From Psychromarinibacter sp048262455 (GTDB taxonomy: Bacteria; Pseudomonadota; Alphaproteobacteria; Rhodobacterales; Rhodobacteraceae), in assembly GCA_048262455.1 (NCBI GenBank), contig JBLXFD010000002.1:124001-188000 (forward strand): a stretch of DNA of 64,000 nt, given 5' to 3'. This document shows, in pieces, positions 33,044 to 42,942 of this stretch. Numbering within the stretch: position 1 is the stretch's first letter; each line of letters begins with the position of its first letter. Position numbers and translations under genes: made by a program. The notes beneath the pieces are model-generated. The model was not told the DNA's origin. It did not search any database and worked only from the letters and a program-made list of their open reading frames with translations.

Positions 33044-33904
33044 ATGAGCAAGGCGCCTTACACGCTGGACATGCCGAAGGTGCAGACCACCTCGGTGGTC
33101 TTCGCATCGCCGCACAGCGGGTGCGACTACCCCTCATCCTTCCTGCGCCGAAGCGAGTTGGACGCGCGGGCGATTCGCTCCTCCGAGGATGCCTTCGTCG
33201 ACCAGCTTTTCGCCACCGCGCCGGCCCATGGCGCGCCGCTGCTGGCGGCTACCGCGCCGCGCGCCTACATCGACCTGAACCGCAGCGCCGACGAACTGGA
33301 CCCGGCCCTGATCGAGGGGGTGCGGCGGTCGACCCACAACCCCCGCGTCGCCTCGGGCCTCGGGGTGATTCCCCGCGTGGTGGCCAACGGCCGCACGATC
33401 TACCGGGGCAAGCTGACCCGCGCCGAGGCGCAGGCGCGGCTGGACGGGGTCTGGCACCCCTACCACGACCGGCTGCAGCGGCTGCTGGACGACACCCGCG
33501 CGGCGATGGGAGAGGTGATCCTGATCGACTGCCACTCGATGCCGCACGAGGCGATCGACAGCGTCGGCACCGCCGGCACCCCGCATCCGCAGATCGTGCT
33601 GGGCGACCGGTTCGGCGCCGCCGCCGACGGCGCGGTGGTGGAACGGATCGAGGCCGCCTTTGCCGCCACCGGCCTGCGGGTGGTGCGCAACGCCCCCTTC
33701 GCCGGGGCCTATACCGCGCAGCACTACGGCCGCCCCTCGCGCCGGCAGCACGTGGTGCAGGTGGAGATCGACCGCGCGCTCTACATGGACGAGCGCAGCG
33801 TCACCCCCAACGCCGGGTTCGAGCCCTTCCGCCGCCTGATCGAGGGGGTGGTGGCCGACCTTGCCGGCATCGGCCGCGCCGACCTGTCGCTGGCGGCCGA
33901 ATAG
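33044..33904 (+). CDS. N-formylglutamate amidohydrolase family protein
   Basis: A 286-residue zinc amidohydrolase of the HutG/N-formylglutamate deformylase type, which yields glutamate and formate in histidine breakdown. Seen: VVFASPHSGCDYPSSFL (about 18-34, metal His), AYIDLNRSADELDPALIEG, LIDCHSMPHEA (about 162-172) and the C-terminal VVQVEIDRALYMDE. No other hut genes are near, so it might act on another N-formyl amino acid. GGAGAG precedes the ATG. Confidence 0.87.
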   Translation: MSKAPYTLDMPKVQTTSVVFASPHSGCDYPSSFLRRSELDARAIRSSEDAFVDQLFATAPAHGAPLLAATAPRAYIDLNRSADELDPALIEGVRRSTHNPRVASGLGVIPRVVANGRTIYRGKLTRAEAQARLDGVWHPYHDRLQRLLDDTRAAMGEVILIDCHSMPHEAIDSVGTAGTPHPQIVLGDRFGAAADGAVVERIEAAFAATGLRVVRNAPFAGAYTAQHYGRPSRRQHVVQVEIDRALYMDERSVTPNAGFEPFRRLIEGVVADLAGIGRADLSLAAE

Positions 33905-33906
33905 CC

Positions 33907-35160
33907 TCAGCGCAGGGCGCGGCCCTTCAGGATCGCCTCTGGCCCGTATCGGCTGCGGATCGCGTCGGTGGCGCGCTCTGCCTCGGCCCGCCGCCGCGCG
34001 CCGGGGTCCAGCAGGTCGCCCGACCGGTCCGCGCCCTCGGCCCCCGACAGGTGCGACAGCCCGACCCCCAGCAGCCGGTAAGGCCCCTGGTCGCCCACCA
34101 GCGCGAAGAGTTCGCGCGCCGTGCGGTAGATCCGGTCGGCCATCTGGGTCGGGTCGGTCAGCTGCGCCTGCCGCGTCAGGATCCGGTGGTTGGCGCGCTT
34201 CAGCTTCAGCGTCACCACGCGCCCGGCCTGGCCCTTGGCCTTGGCGCGGTCGGCGACCTTCTCTGCCAGCCGCCAGACGTGACCGTCCAGCACCTCGGGG
34301 TCGGCGGTATCCTCGTGAAAGGTGGTCTCGTTCGAGATCGACTTGACCGGCGCGTTGCGCGTCACCCGCCGGGCGTCCTGCCCGCGCGCGAGGTGCCACA
34401 GCCGCGCCCCCATGCCGCCGAACCGCGCCACGAGTTCCGTTTTTTCCCAGCGCCGCAGGTCGGCGAAGCTGCGGATGCCGGCGGCCTCGAGGCTCGCCTG
34501 CGCCGCCGGGCCGATGCCCCAGATCAGCCGCACCGGGCGCTGGGACAGGAAAGCCTCGGTCTCTGCCGCGCCGATCAGGGCGAAGCCGGCGGGCTTGTCG
34601 AGGTCTGATGCGACCTTGGCGAGGAACTTGTTGTGCGACAGGCCGATGGAGCCGGTGATCCCGATCTCGGTCTTCATCCGCCGCACCAGCCGCGCCAGCA
34701 TCACCGCGGGCGGGGCGCCGTGCAGACGCGCGGTGCCGGTGAGGTCGAGGAACGCCTCGTCCAGCGACAGCGGCTCCACCGCCGGGGTCAGTTCCTCCAT
34801 CAGTGCGCGCACCTGGCGCGAGACCTCGACGTAGACCTCCATCCGCCCCTTCAGCACCACCGCCTCGGGGCAAAGCTTCAGCGCCTGGAACATCGGCATG
34901 GCGGACCGCACGCCCTTGATCCGCGCGATGTAGCAGGCGGTGGAAACCACGCCGCGCCGGCCGCCGCCGATGATGACGGGCTTGTCGCGCAGCTCTGGCC
35001 GGTCGCGCTTTTCCACCGAGGCGTAGAAGGCGTCGCAGTCCATGTGGGCGATCGACAGGTCATAAAGCTCGGGATGCGCCACCACGCGCGGAGAGCGGCA
35101 GGCGGGGCAGCGCGCGCCGGTGTCGAAGCAGTGCAGGCAATCGCGGCAGAGGGCGGGCAT
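33907..35160 (-). CDS. dinB: DNA polymerase IV (Y family) with N-terminal zinc knuckle
   Basis: A 417-residue translesion polymerase. The start MPALCRDCLHCFDTGARCPA carries Cys 5, 8, 11, 18 and 21, an N-terminal zinc-binding extension usual in Rhodobacterales DinB. Catalytic carboxylates are in IAHMDCDAFYASVEKR (Asp 41 and 43) and LSLDEAFLDLTG (Asp-Glu about 134-135). A helix-hairpin-helix thumb (VRLIWGIGPAAQASLEAAGI) and little-finger domain follow. Starts further upstream give only low-complexity sequence. Its stop is two bases from the stop of the convergent amidohydrolase gene. No LexA box was recognised upstream. Confidence 0.95.
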   Translation of the reverse strand: MPALCRDCLHCFDTGARCPACRSPRVVAHPELYDLSIAHMDCDAFYASVEKRDRPELRDKPVIIGGGRRGVVSTACYIARIKGVRSAMPMFQALKLCPEAVVLKGRMEVYVEVSRQVRALMEELTPAVEPLSLDEAFLDLTGTARLHGAPPAVMLARLVRRMKTEIGITGSIGLSHNKFLAKVASDLDKPAGFALIGAAETEAFLSQRPVRLIWGIGPAAQASLEAAGIRSFADLRRWEKTELVARFGGMGARLWHLARGQDARRVTRNAPVKSISNETTFHEDTADPEVLDGHVWRLAEKVADRAKAKGQAGRVVTLKLKRANHRILTRQAQLTDPTQMADRIYRTARELFALVGDQGPYRLLGVGLSHLSGAEGADRSGDLLDPGARRRAEAERATDAIRSRYGPEAILKGRALR

Positions 35161-35403
35161 GAAAGGAACCGGGGGGAAGGGGACCGGGAGAGTATGCCCC
35201 TTGCGGCGGCGGCTGTGAAGTGGAGCGCGTGCGCGCCCCCCCCCTGAACGCAGTGGACCCCGCCCTTGCCGGGATGGGGTCCGGCGAGAGCAGGGTCCCG
35301 GCCGCCGAAGCAGCCGTTCCGCGTGAGTGGTGGCCCCGCGCCGCACCATGCGGACTGGTTGGCGCGGGAACCGGCCTTCCGGCCCTTTCGGGCCTGAAGC
35401 TCT

Positions 35404-35970
35404 TTACTGCTTGGGCAGCATGACGGCGTCGATGACGTGGATCACGCCGTTCGACTGTTTCACGTCGGCGACGGTAACGGTGGCTTTGGTGCCGTTCTCG
35501 TCGGTCAGGGTGATGTTGTCGCCGTCCATCTCGGCCTGCAGGGTGCAGCCGCCGACGGTCGGGACAGGGTGCTTGCCGTTGTCATCGGCGATCATGCCCT
35601 GGATCGCGTCGGACATGGCGTTGGCGCTGACCACGTGGCACTTCAGGATGGTGGCGAGCATTTCCTTGTTCTCGTCCATCATCACCGTGTCAACGGTGCC
35701 TTCCGGCAGCGCTTCGAAGGCTTCGTCGGTCGGCGCGAAGACGGTGAAGGGGCCTTCGCCCTGCAGGGTCTCGACCAGGTCGGCCTGCTTCACGGCAGCA
35801 ACCAGCGTGGTGTGGATCGGCGAGTTCATCGCGTTCTCGACGATGTTCATGTCAGCCATCATGTCGGCGCCGCCGACCTGCGGGTTCTTCATCTCGTGCG
35901 CGGCACCGAAGGCCATGGTGGCGGTGGCGACGAGGGCGGTGGCGGAGAAAAGCGTTTTGATCGTGTTCAT
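35404..35970 (-). CDS. Secreted fasciclin (FAS1) domain protein
   Basis: A 188-residue protein with a signal peptide (MNTIKTLFSATALVATATMA) and one FAS1 domain at about 40-187. Both hallmark blocks are visible: H1 FTVFAPTDEAFEALPEG and H2 NGVIHVIDAVMLPKQ, plus LKCHVVSANAM. Acidic and methionine-rich stretches occur near the N-terminus. FAS1 proteins act in adhesion or at the cell surface. GGGAG lies seven bases before the ATG. Its codon use looks somewhat less GC-extreme than that of its neighbours. The 240 bases between it and dinB hold nothing I recognise. Confidence 0.93.
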   Translation of the reverse strand: MNTIKTLFSATALVATATMAFGAAHEMKNPQVGGADMMADMNIVENAMNSPIHTTLVAAVKQADLVETLQGEGPFTVFAPTDEAFEALPEGTVDTVMMDENKEMLATILKCHVVSANAMSDAIQGMIADDNGKHPVPTVGGCTLQAEMDGDNITLTDENGTKATVTVADVKQSNGVIHVIDAVMLPKQ

Positions 35971-36113
35971 AAGATAGCTCCCTTGAGTTCTTTTCCCGGG
36001 GCCGTTCTCGGCCGGGGATGCAGAAGGTACGGGGGGCGATCCCGCGCAGTTTCATCGCGGGGTGAATAATTCGATCACGTCTTCGTCACGGTAAATGCCG
36101 GGGGCGTGATGCC

Positions 36114-36818
36114 CTACGCGAAAGCCGCTTCCAGCGCCACTTCGACCATCTCGCCAAACGACCGCTCGCGCTGATCGGCGGGCAGGTCCTCGCCGGTTAT
36201 CAGGTGGTCCGAGATGGTCAGCACCGCCAGCGCGCGGCATCCGTGGCGGGCGGCGAGGGTGTAAAGCTCGGCGGTCTCCATCTCGACCGCCAGCACGCCG
36301 TGGCCGGTCAGCAGCGCGGTCAGGTCGTCGCGGCTGTCGTAGAAGGTGTCCGACGAATAGATGCCGCCCACGTGCGCCGCCAGCCCCCGGGCCTCGGCAG
36401 CCGCCACCGCGCCGCGCAGCAGGCCGAAATCGGCGCAGGGGGCGTAATTCAGTTCCCGGAACATGGCCGCGGAGGGGGAAGAGACGGTCGAGGCCGTCAT
36501 CGCGATCACCAGGTCGCGCAGGGCCAGCCGCTTCTGCATCGCGCCGGCCGAGCCGATGCGCACCAGCGTCTTCGCGCCGAAGTCACGGATCAGCTCGTTC
36601 ACGTAGATCGACAGCGAGGGCATCCCCATGCCGCTGCCGTGGATCGTCACCGGGTTGCCCTTCCATGTGCCGGTGAAGCCCAGCATCCCGCGCACCTCGT
36701 TGATGCAGCGCGCGTCCTTCAGGAAGGTGCGCGCCGCCCATTCCGCGCGGCGGGGGTCGCCCGGCAGCAGGACGGTCTCGCCGATGTCGCCGGGGCTGGC
36801 GCCGATATGGGTGGTCAT
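36114..36818 (-). CDS. deoD: Purine-nucleoside phosphorylase, DeoD type
   Basis: A 234-residue hexameric-type phosphorylase that splits purine nucleosides to base and ribose-1-phosphate. Seen: ETVLLPGDPRRAEWAARTFL (phosphate site), NEVRGMLGFTGTWKGNPVTI, GSGMGMPSLSIYVNELI, and VLAVEMETAELYTLA (nucleoside site, about 176-190). The catalytic aspartate block TISDHLITGED is present. It appears monocistronic. Confidence 0.95.
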   Translation of the reverse strand: MTTHIGASPGDIGETVLLPGDPRRAEWAARTFLKDARCINEVRGMLGFTGTWKGNPVTIHGSGMGMPSLSIYVNELIRDFGAKTLVRIGSAGAMQKRLALRDLVIAMTASTVSSPSAAMFRELNYAPCADFGLLRGAVAAAEARGLAAHVGGIYSSDTFYDSRDDLTALLTGHGVLAVEMETAELYTLAARHGCRALAVLTISDHLITGEDLPADQRERSFGEMVEVALEAAFA

Positions 36819-36946
36819 GGGCCTCTCCTTCTCCGCGCCCCCAGCCTACCGCCGGGCGCGGCCGCGCACCAGCTTCGGCTAGGCGCGGCGGACGGTCTGT
36901 GCCAGACTCGGCGGGCCGGGGGGCATGACATGGGTGAGGGCAAGGA

Positions 36947-37192
36947 ATGCTGCACTGCATCGTGCTTATGGGCGCGCTGTTCGTGTCGGACGGGCAGATC
37001 ATGATCGCCGCCGACCGGATGACCCGGGTGGAGCGCACGGGGCCGCTTTTGATGGTGGGCCACGCGGGGCGCGAGGACCGGCTGGACGTGTCCTCCTACC
37101 CCGAGGCCATGCCGGTGCACGAGATCCTGACCGACTGCGCCGCCCGCAGCGCCACCGCAGCGCCGGCCTTTACCGAGGCGCCGTTGCGGTAG
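36947..37192 (+). CDS. Small open reading frame of unknown function
   Basis: An 81-codon frame starting MLHCIVLMGALFVSDGQIMI, with AAGG a few bases upstream and codon use like the genome (GC-rich third positions). The middle is hydrophilic with no known motif. It resembles no family I know. Its TAG stop lies inside a palindromic element that starts at 37189, so the C-terminus may have been altered by that element, or the frame may not be a gene. Confidence 0.4.
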   Translation: MLHCIVLMGALFVSDGQIMIAADRMTRVERTGPLLMVGHAGREDRLDVSSYPEAMPVHEILTDCAARSATAAPAFTEAPLR

Positions 37193-37220
37193 GGGGTGGC
37201 GGGCTGAAGCCCGCCCTACG
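37189..37220. repeat. Palindromic element of the GTAGGG-CGGGCTGAAGCCCG type
   Basis: GGCGGGCT GA AGCCCGCC (37198-37215) is a perfect inverted repeat bounded by GTAGGG on the left and CTACG on the right. Sequences of this look are widespread short interspersed palindromes in bacterial genomes; only this copy was noticed in the window. It lies between the 81-codon frame and the convergent threonine aldolase gene. Confidence 0.6.
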
Positions 37221-37238
37221 GCGTGGAACCAGGGGGCG

Positions 37239-38285
37239 TCAGGCGATGGTGGACAGGAAGCTGTCCACGTCCGCCTCGGTGGTGGACCAGCTGCAGACCA
37301 GCCGCGCCGCCAGCGCTTCGTCGTCGGGGCCCTCGGCGGCGTGCTGTCCGGGCCAGTCGTAGTAGACCGCCCCGGCCTTACGTGCCGCCCCGTGCCGGGC
37401 GCGGGAGAATTGCGGGAAGACCATGTTCGCCTCTGCCGGGTGCAGCAGCGCGGCGCCGGGCACGCGCCCCAGCCCCTCGGCCAGCCGGCGGCCCATGGCG
37501 TTGGCGTCGCGGGCCATGCGCAGCCACAGGTCGTCCTGCAGGTAGGCCTGCATCTGCGCCGACAGGAAGCGGTGCTTCGAGAACAGGTGCCCGCCGCGCT
37601 TGCGCCGCAGCTCGAATTCCCAGGCCTTGGCGGGATCGAAGATCACCACCGCCTCGACCCCCACCAGCCCGTTCTTGGTGCCCCCGAAGCTGAGCACGTC
37701 GACCCCGGCGCGCCAGGACATCTCTGCCGGCGAGGCATTGGTGGCCACCAGCGCATTGGCGAAACGCGCGCCGTCAAGATGCACCGCCAGCCCGGCGTCC
37801 CTGGCGATGCCCGCCAGTTCCGCGATCTCGGCGGCGGAGTAGACCGCGCCGCGTTCCGTCACGTTGGTCAGGGACAGCATCGCGGGCTGGACGTGGTGCA
37901 CGCCGCGCCCGGCTTCCGCCAGCGCCGCGCGCAGGGTGTCCGGGGCGATGCGGGCGTGGTCGCCCTCCAGCAGGGTCAGCTTGGCGCCGCCGGTGTAGAA
38001 CTCCGGCGCGCCGCACTCGTCTTCCTCGATATGCGCGTGGCGGTGGCAGAAGACCGTGCCCCAGGGTGGGCAGAGGGTGGCCAGCGACAGTGCGTTGGCG
38101 GTGGAGCCGGTGGCGACGAGGTAGACCGCCGCGTCGGGCGCCTCGAAGATCTGCCGCAGCCGGTCCCGCACCTCGTCCATGATCGGATCGCCGCCGTAGG
38201 AGGGCACGTGCCCCTCGTTGGCGCGCAGCAGCGCCTGCATTACGTCGGGATGGGCGCCGGAGCCGTTGTCGGAGGCGAAATGCAT
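37239..38285 (-). CDS. ltaE: Low-specificity threonine aldolase-type PLP enzyme
   Basis: A 348-residue PLP enzyme that cleaves threonine or allo-threonine to glycine and acetaldehyde. I use ATG 38283-38285 (GAGGA seven bases upstream, start MHFASDNGSGAHPDVMQALL). Seen: PSYGGDPIMDEV, VATGSTANALSLATL (cofactor phosphate), HIEEDECGAPEF, GLAVHLDGARFANAL (Asp 171, pyridine nitrogen) and VLSFGGTKNGL with the PLP lysine K204. Close to the family length of 330-350. Confidence 0.9.
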   Translation of the reverse strand: MHFASDNGSGAHPDVMQALLRANEGHVPSYGGDPIMDEVRDRLRQIFEAPDAAVYLVATGSTANALSLATLCPPWGTVFCHRHAHIEEDECGAPEFYTGGAKLTLLEGDHARIAPDTLRAALAEAGRGVHHVQPAMLSLTNVTERGAVYSAAEIAELAGIARDAGLAVHLDGARFANALVATNASPAEMSWRAGVDVLSFGGTKNGLVGVEAVVIFDPAKAWEFELRRKRGGHLFSKHRFLSAQMQAYLQDDLWLRMARDANAMGRRLAEGLGRVPGAALLHPAEANMVFPQFSRARHGAARKAGAVYYDWPGQHAAEGPDDEALAARLVCSWSTTEADVDSFLSTIA

Positions 38286-38361
38286 GGCGGGGTCCTCGCT
38301 GGTTGTCCGGCAGGGACAGACCATGCCGGTGCCGCCGGTGCAAGACGGTGGGGCGCCCCGC

Positions 38362-38814
38362 TTACGCGTCAGGCCCGATGACACCCTTGCGCAGCATGAA
38401 GCAGCCGTAGAACCGCCGCTCGCCGGTTTGGATCACCGCGTAGGCCTCGCGCGCCATGTCGTAGAAGGCAAAACGCTCGATCCCCACCATCTGCCGCGGC
38501 TTGCCCTCGGCGGTGTCGATCACCTTCTGCACCTCGGCCTGCACCTGCGGCACCTCGCCGGGCTGGTCCACCACCTCCATGCGGCCGGCGAAATCGTCGA
38601 CGAAGGTGTCCAGCGGCAGCACCGACAGCACCGCTTCGGCGGCCTCGGCTGAGGTGAGGTTGTCCATCCGCAGCAGCTCTCCATACACCGTGTGGCGGGC
38701 GACGGAGTCGGAGGGGAAGTTGGTGTCGGACAGGATCAGCACGTCGCCGTGCCCCATGGCCCGCAGCACGTAGAGGACATCGGCGTTCAGCCGGGGGTCG
38801 AGCCCTTTCAGCAT
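38362..38814 (-). CDS. RbsD/FucU family sugar mutarotase
   Basis: A 150-residue protein of the RbsD/FucU family, which interconverts anomers of sugars such as fucose or ribose. Seen: LKGLDPRLNADVLYVLRAMG then HGDVLILSDTNFPSDS, with the catalytic-type His in GHGD, and the C-terminal RRFYGCFMLRKGVI. Two ATG codons are adjacent; the second (38814) is better spaced from GGAG at 38821-38824. It follows the UgpC-type ATPase gene by 18 bases and belongs to the sugar locus. Confidence 0.87.
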   Translation of the reverse strand: MLKGLDPRLNADVLYVLRAMGHGDVLILSDTNFPSDSVARHTVYGELLRMDNLTSAEAAEAVLSVLPLDTFVDDFAGRMEVVDQPGEVPQVQAEVQKVIDTAEGKPRQMVGIERFAFYDMAREAYAVIQTGERRFYGCFMLRKGVIGPDA

Positions 38815-38832
38815 CATCGTCTCCTTTGGATT

Positions 38833-39897
<1,065 letters not shown>

Positions 39898-39985
39898 GCG
39901 TCCCCCATCCTGTTTCTTGGCCGGCAAGATAAGCCGGGGGGCAAGCAGGTGTCCATCGCTGAAAATTTTCCCTCCTTCCACCTGC

Positions 39986-40014
39986 TTGACACGGTGCGGA
40001 CGGCCCGTGACACT
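39986..40014 (+). promoter_or_regulatory. Candidate sigma-70 promoter for the sugar binding-protein operon
   Basis: TTGACA (39986-39991, perfect) and GACACT (40009-40014, 3 of 6) with a 17-base spacer, 78 bases before the binding-protein start. A ten-base palindrome GAAAATTTTC at 39961-39970 lies just upstream in the same divergent gap and could be a regulator site; no regulator gene is nearby. Confidence 0.45.
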
Positions 40015-40091
40015 CCGGCACGGTGCGGCATTGGCCGCGGCCGCGGGGCGCCCCGTGCGACTGGCGGCGCCAGACAGGGAGGAATGACTCG

Positions 40092-41768
40092 ATGAAGGTT
40101 GAACTTTACAACTATTTGCAGCGCACAGGCCGGATCAACCGGCGCAACATGCTGCGCGGCATGGCCAGTGTGGGTGCCCTGACGGCGGCCGGCGGCATGG
40201 GCGGCGTGGGCCAGGCGCTGGCGGCGGCGCATGGCAACCTGCGCGCCGAGATCCTGAAGGTGCCCGGCGTCGGCATGGGCAGCCCCACCGATGCCGACTG
40301 GCAGAAGGTCGGCGCCATGGCGCTTGGCCCGACCAAGGAGAACGTGGAAGAGGGCGAGTTCGAGGGCGTGGAGCTGACGTTCCTGGGCCTCAACAACCAG
40401 AACCTGCACAACTTCCTGTTCCGCGGCTTCCTGAAGCCCTGGGAGGAATACACCGGCGCCAAGATCAACTGGATCGACCTCGCGCAGGCCGACTACAACC
40501 CGCGCCTGCAGCAGTCCATCGCCACCGGCACTGTTGACTTCGACCTGCTGGAAATGGGCGCGCCCTTCGAGGGTGACACCGCCGGGCGCGGCCTGCTGGA
40601 CGAGATGCCCGACTGGGTCAAGGACCAGATCGACATGGACGATTATGTCGACTACCTGAAGGCCCCCGTCGGCACCTGGGACGGCAAGACCTACCGGATC
40701 TCGATCGACGGCGACTGCCACACCTTCTGCTACCGCAAGGACTACTACGAGAACGAGGAGTTCGCGGCGGCCTGGGCCGAAGAGGGCGACGGCAGCGACT
40801 GGGCGCCGCCCACCACCTGGGAGCAGGTGAACGCGCACACCAAGTTCCTGGCCGGCAAGACCGACCCGCTGACCGGGCTGGAGGCGCACGGCTTCCTCGA
40901 TCCGCTGAAGATCACATGGGGCGGCTTCGGCTTCTACTTCCTCGAGGACCGGGCGACCGCCTATGCCAAGCACCCGGACGATCCGGCATGGCTGTTCGAC
41001 CCCGAGACCATGAAGCCGCGGGTCAACAACCCGGCCTTCGTGCAGGCGATCCAGGACGTGATGGACCTGGTGAACACGCCCGAGGCCTATCCCACCGACC
41101 AGCTGAACGCGGACCCGAACACCACCGCCTTCCAGCAGTTCCTCGCCGGCACCGGCGGGATGCTGACCTGGTGGGGCGACGTCGGGTCCAACGCGCGCAC
41201 CTCGGACACCTCGGTGGTGGGCGACGTGGTGGGCTTCTCGACGCTGCCCGGCTCGAACCGGGTCTACAACTCGCAGTCGGGCGAGTGGGAAGAGACCGCG
41301 AACGAGTCGCCCAACAACGCCTACCTCGGCTGGGGCGTCTACGTGACCAACCGCGTCTCGGACGACGAGAAAAAGCGCAAGGCGGCCTGGTCGGCGGCGG
41401 CGCACCTGGGCGGCAAGGACCTGTCGCTGTGGATGGTGGCCTACCCGTCGGGCTTCCAGCCCTATCGCAACTCGCACTTCCAGTACGACGAGTGGGAAGA
41501 GGCGGGCTATGACCGCGACTTCATCGAGGACTACCTGTCGTCCAACCTCGACAGCTACAACCACCCCAACGCGGCGGTGGAACCCCGTATTCCGGGCATC
41601 TTCCAGTACTACTCGATCGCCGAGGACGAGCTGGCCAAGGGCTTCTCCGGCCAGTACGGCAGCGCGCAGGAGGTGGCCGACGCCATCGCCGCGGCCTGGG
41701 AGAACATCACCGACCAGATCGGCCGAGAGCAGCAGATCGCGCTCTACAAGGCCTCGCTGGGGATGTAA
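40092..41768 (+). CDS. Sugar ABC transporter substrate-binding protein, large form
   Basis: A 558-residue periplasmic binding protein, longer than the usual 410-450 of sugar binding proteins. The N-terminus INRRNMLRGMASVGALTAA has a twin-arginine-like motif, so it may be exported folded by Tat. Family-type segments include VELTFLGLNNQNLHNFLFRG, FKPWEEYTGAKINWIDLAQ-like FLKPWEEYTGAKINWIDLAQ, QSIATGTVDFDLLEMGAPFE, and GGMLTWWGDVGSNARTSD. GGAGGA lies about ten bases before the ATG. Followed directly by the two permease genes. The sugar is unknown. Confidence 0.9.
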   Translation: MKVELYNYLQRTGRINRRNMLRGMASVGALTAAGGMGGVGQALAAAHGNLRAEILKVPGVGMGSPTDADWQKVGAMALGPTKENVEEGEFEGVELTFLGLNNQNLHNFLFRGFLKPWEEYTGAKINWIDLAQADYNPRLQQSIATGTVDFDLLEMGAPFEGDTAGRGLLDEMPDWVKDQIDMDDYVDYLKAPVGTWDGKTYRISIDGDCHTFCYRKDYYENEEFAAAWAEEGDGSDWAPPTTWEQVNAHTKFLAGKTDPLTGLEAHGFLDPLKITWGGFGFYFLEDRATAYAKHPDDPAWLFDPETMKPRVNNPAFVQAIQDVMDLVNTPEAYPTDQLNADPNTTAFQQFLAGTGGMLTWWGDVGSNARTSDTSVVGDVVGFSTLPGSNRVYNSQSGEWEETANESPNNAYLGWGVYVTNRVSDDEKKRKAAWSAAAHLGGKDLSLWMVAYPSGFQPYRNSHFQYDEWEEAGYDRDFIEDYLSSNLDSYNHPNAAVEPRIPGIFQYYSIAEDELAKGFSGQYGSAQEVADAIAAAWENITDQIGREQQIALYKASLGM

Positions 41769-41832
41769 GTGAAATGGCCGCCGGCGGGTTTCTCCGCCGG
41801 CGGCCCACCAAGAAACGAAGGCGGGGCGACAC

Positions 41833-42939
41833 GTGGCCGAGCAAGGCGATCTTCTGCATGTGGTGACGACGGACGAGATCGGCGGCCGCCGGCGGATGCT
41901 GGGCAAGCTGCTGATCTGGGGGTCCTTCGCGCTGATGGTCGCGGTCTTCGCGGTGCTGGCGCTGGCGGATGCCGGGATGCTGGACCTGCGGTTCGACAAC
42001 TGGCGCCCGGCGCTTTACGCCGCGCTGTTCTGGGCGATCTGCCTGAACGTGGCGCAGGTGGTGCTGCACGGCGAGCAGGGCAAGCGCACGCTGTTCGTGC
42101 TGCCGGCGGCGCTGTTCGTGATATTCGTCGTGGTCTTCCCGCTGATCTTCGCCCTGGTGATCTCCTTCTCGGACTGGAACCTCGCCTCGATCTCGGGGCG
42201 CAAGTTCAACGGCCTCGACAACGTGCGGCAGATGTGGGCGGACCCGTTCTACTGGAACGCCTTGAAGAACATGGTCTACTACACCCTGGCGATCCTGGTG
42301 GAATACGCCGTCGCCTTCGGGCTGGCGCTGATACTCGCCTCCGAGATCCGCGCGCGGAAGTTCTTCCGCGTCGCCTTCCTGCTGCCGCTGATGCTGTCGC
42401 CCGTGGCGGTGTCCTGGATGGTCGGCAAGTCGATGCTGGAGACCCGCTTTGGCCCGATCTCGCGGCTGGCGCGCTGGCTGGGCTGGGACCGGCCCTCGTT
42501 CTTCGGCGATCCCGAGATCGCCCGCGTGATGATCATGATGATGGACGCCTGGACGTTCATCCCCTTCATGATGATCATGCTGCTGGCCGGCCTGCAGGCG
42601 ATCCCCCGCGAGGTGCAGGAGGCCGCGCGCGTCGACGGCGCCTCTGGCTGGCGCGGGTTCTGGGAAGTCACCTTTCCGCTGATGCTGCCGGTCTCGATCA
42701 CCGCGATCCTGATCCGCATCATCTTCAAGCTGAAGCTGGCGGACATCATCATCAACGTCACCAGCGGCGGCCCTGGCGGGGCGACCGACAGCGTGACCTC
42801 CTTCATCTTCCGGGAGTACCGGGACCGGTCGAACGTGGGCTACGGCACGCTGCTGGCGATCGTCTACCTGGTGCTGATCGTGCTTTCGATCACGCTGTTC
42901 ATGAAGCTGGTCGACCGCTGGATGAACCCGAGGTACTGA
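41833..42939 (+). CDS. Sugar ABC transporter permease (MalF type)
   Basis: A 368-residue inner-membrane permease beginning with GTG 41833. About eight hydrophobic spans: two in the N-terminal extension (residues about 22-85), then LFVLPAALFVIFVVVFPLIF and the MalF-like core. The coupling EAA-type loop reads AGLQAIPREVQEAARVDGAS (about 253-272). It pairs with the MalG-type protein encoded three bases downstream. Confidence 0.92.
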   Translation: MAEQGDLLHVVTTDEIGGRRRMLGKLLIWGSFALMVAVFAVLALADAGMLDLRFDNWRPALYAALFWAICLNVAQVVLHGEQGKRTLFVLPAALFVIFVVVFPLIFALVISFSDWNLASISGRKFNGLDNVRQMWADPFYWNALKNMVYYTLAILVEYAVAFGLALILASEIRARKFFRVAFLLPLMLSPVAVSWMVGKSMLETRFGPISRLARWLGWDRPSFFGDPEIARVMIMMMDAWTFIPFMMIMLLAGLQAIPREVQEAARVDGASGWRGFWEVTFPLMLPVSITAILIRIIFKLKLADIIINVTSGGPGGATDSVTSFIFREYRDRSNVGYGTLLAIVYLVLIVLSITLFMKLVDRWMNPRY

Positions 42940-42942
42940 ACC

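Noticed and set aside
39961..39970. GAAAATTTTC as a defined operator
   Set aside because: A ten-base palindrome is too short on its own to call; it is noted only as a possible site beside the promoter.
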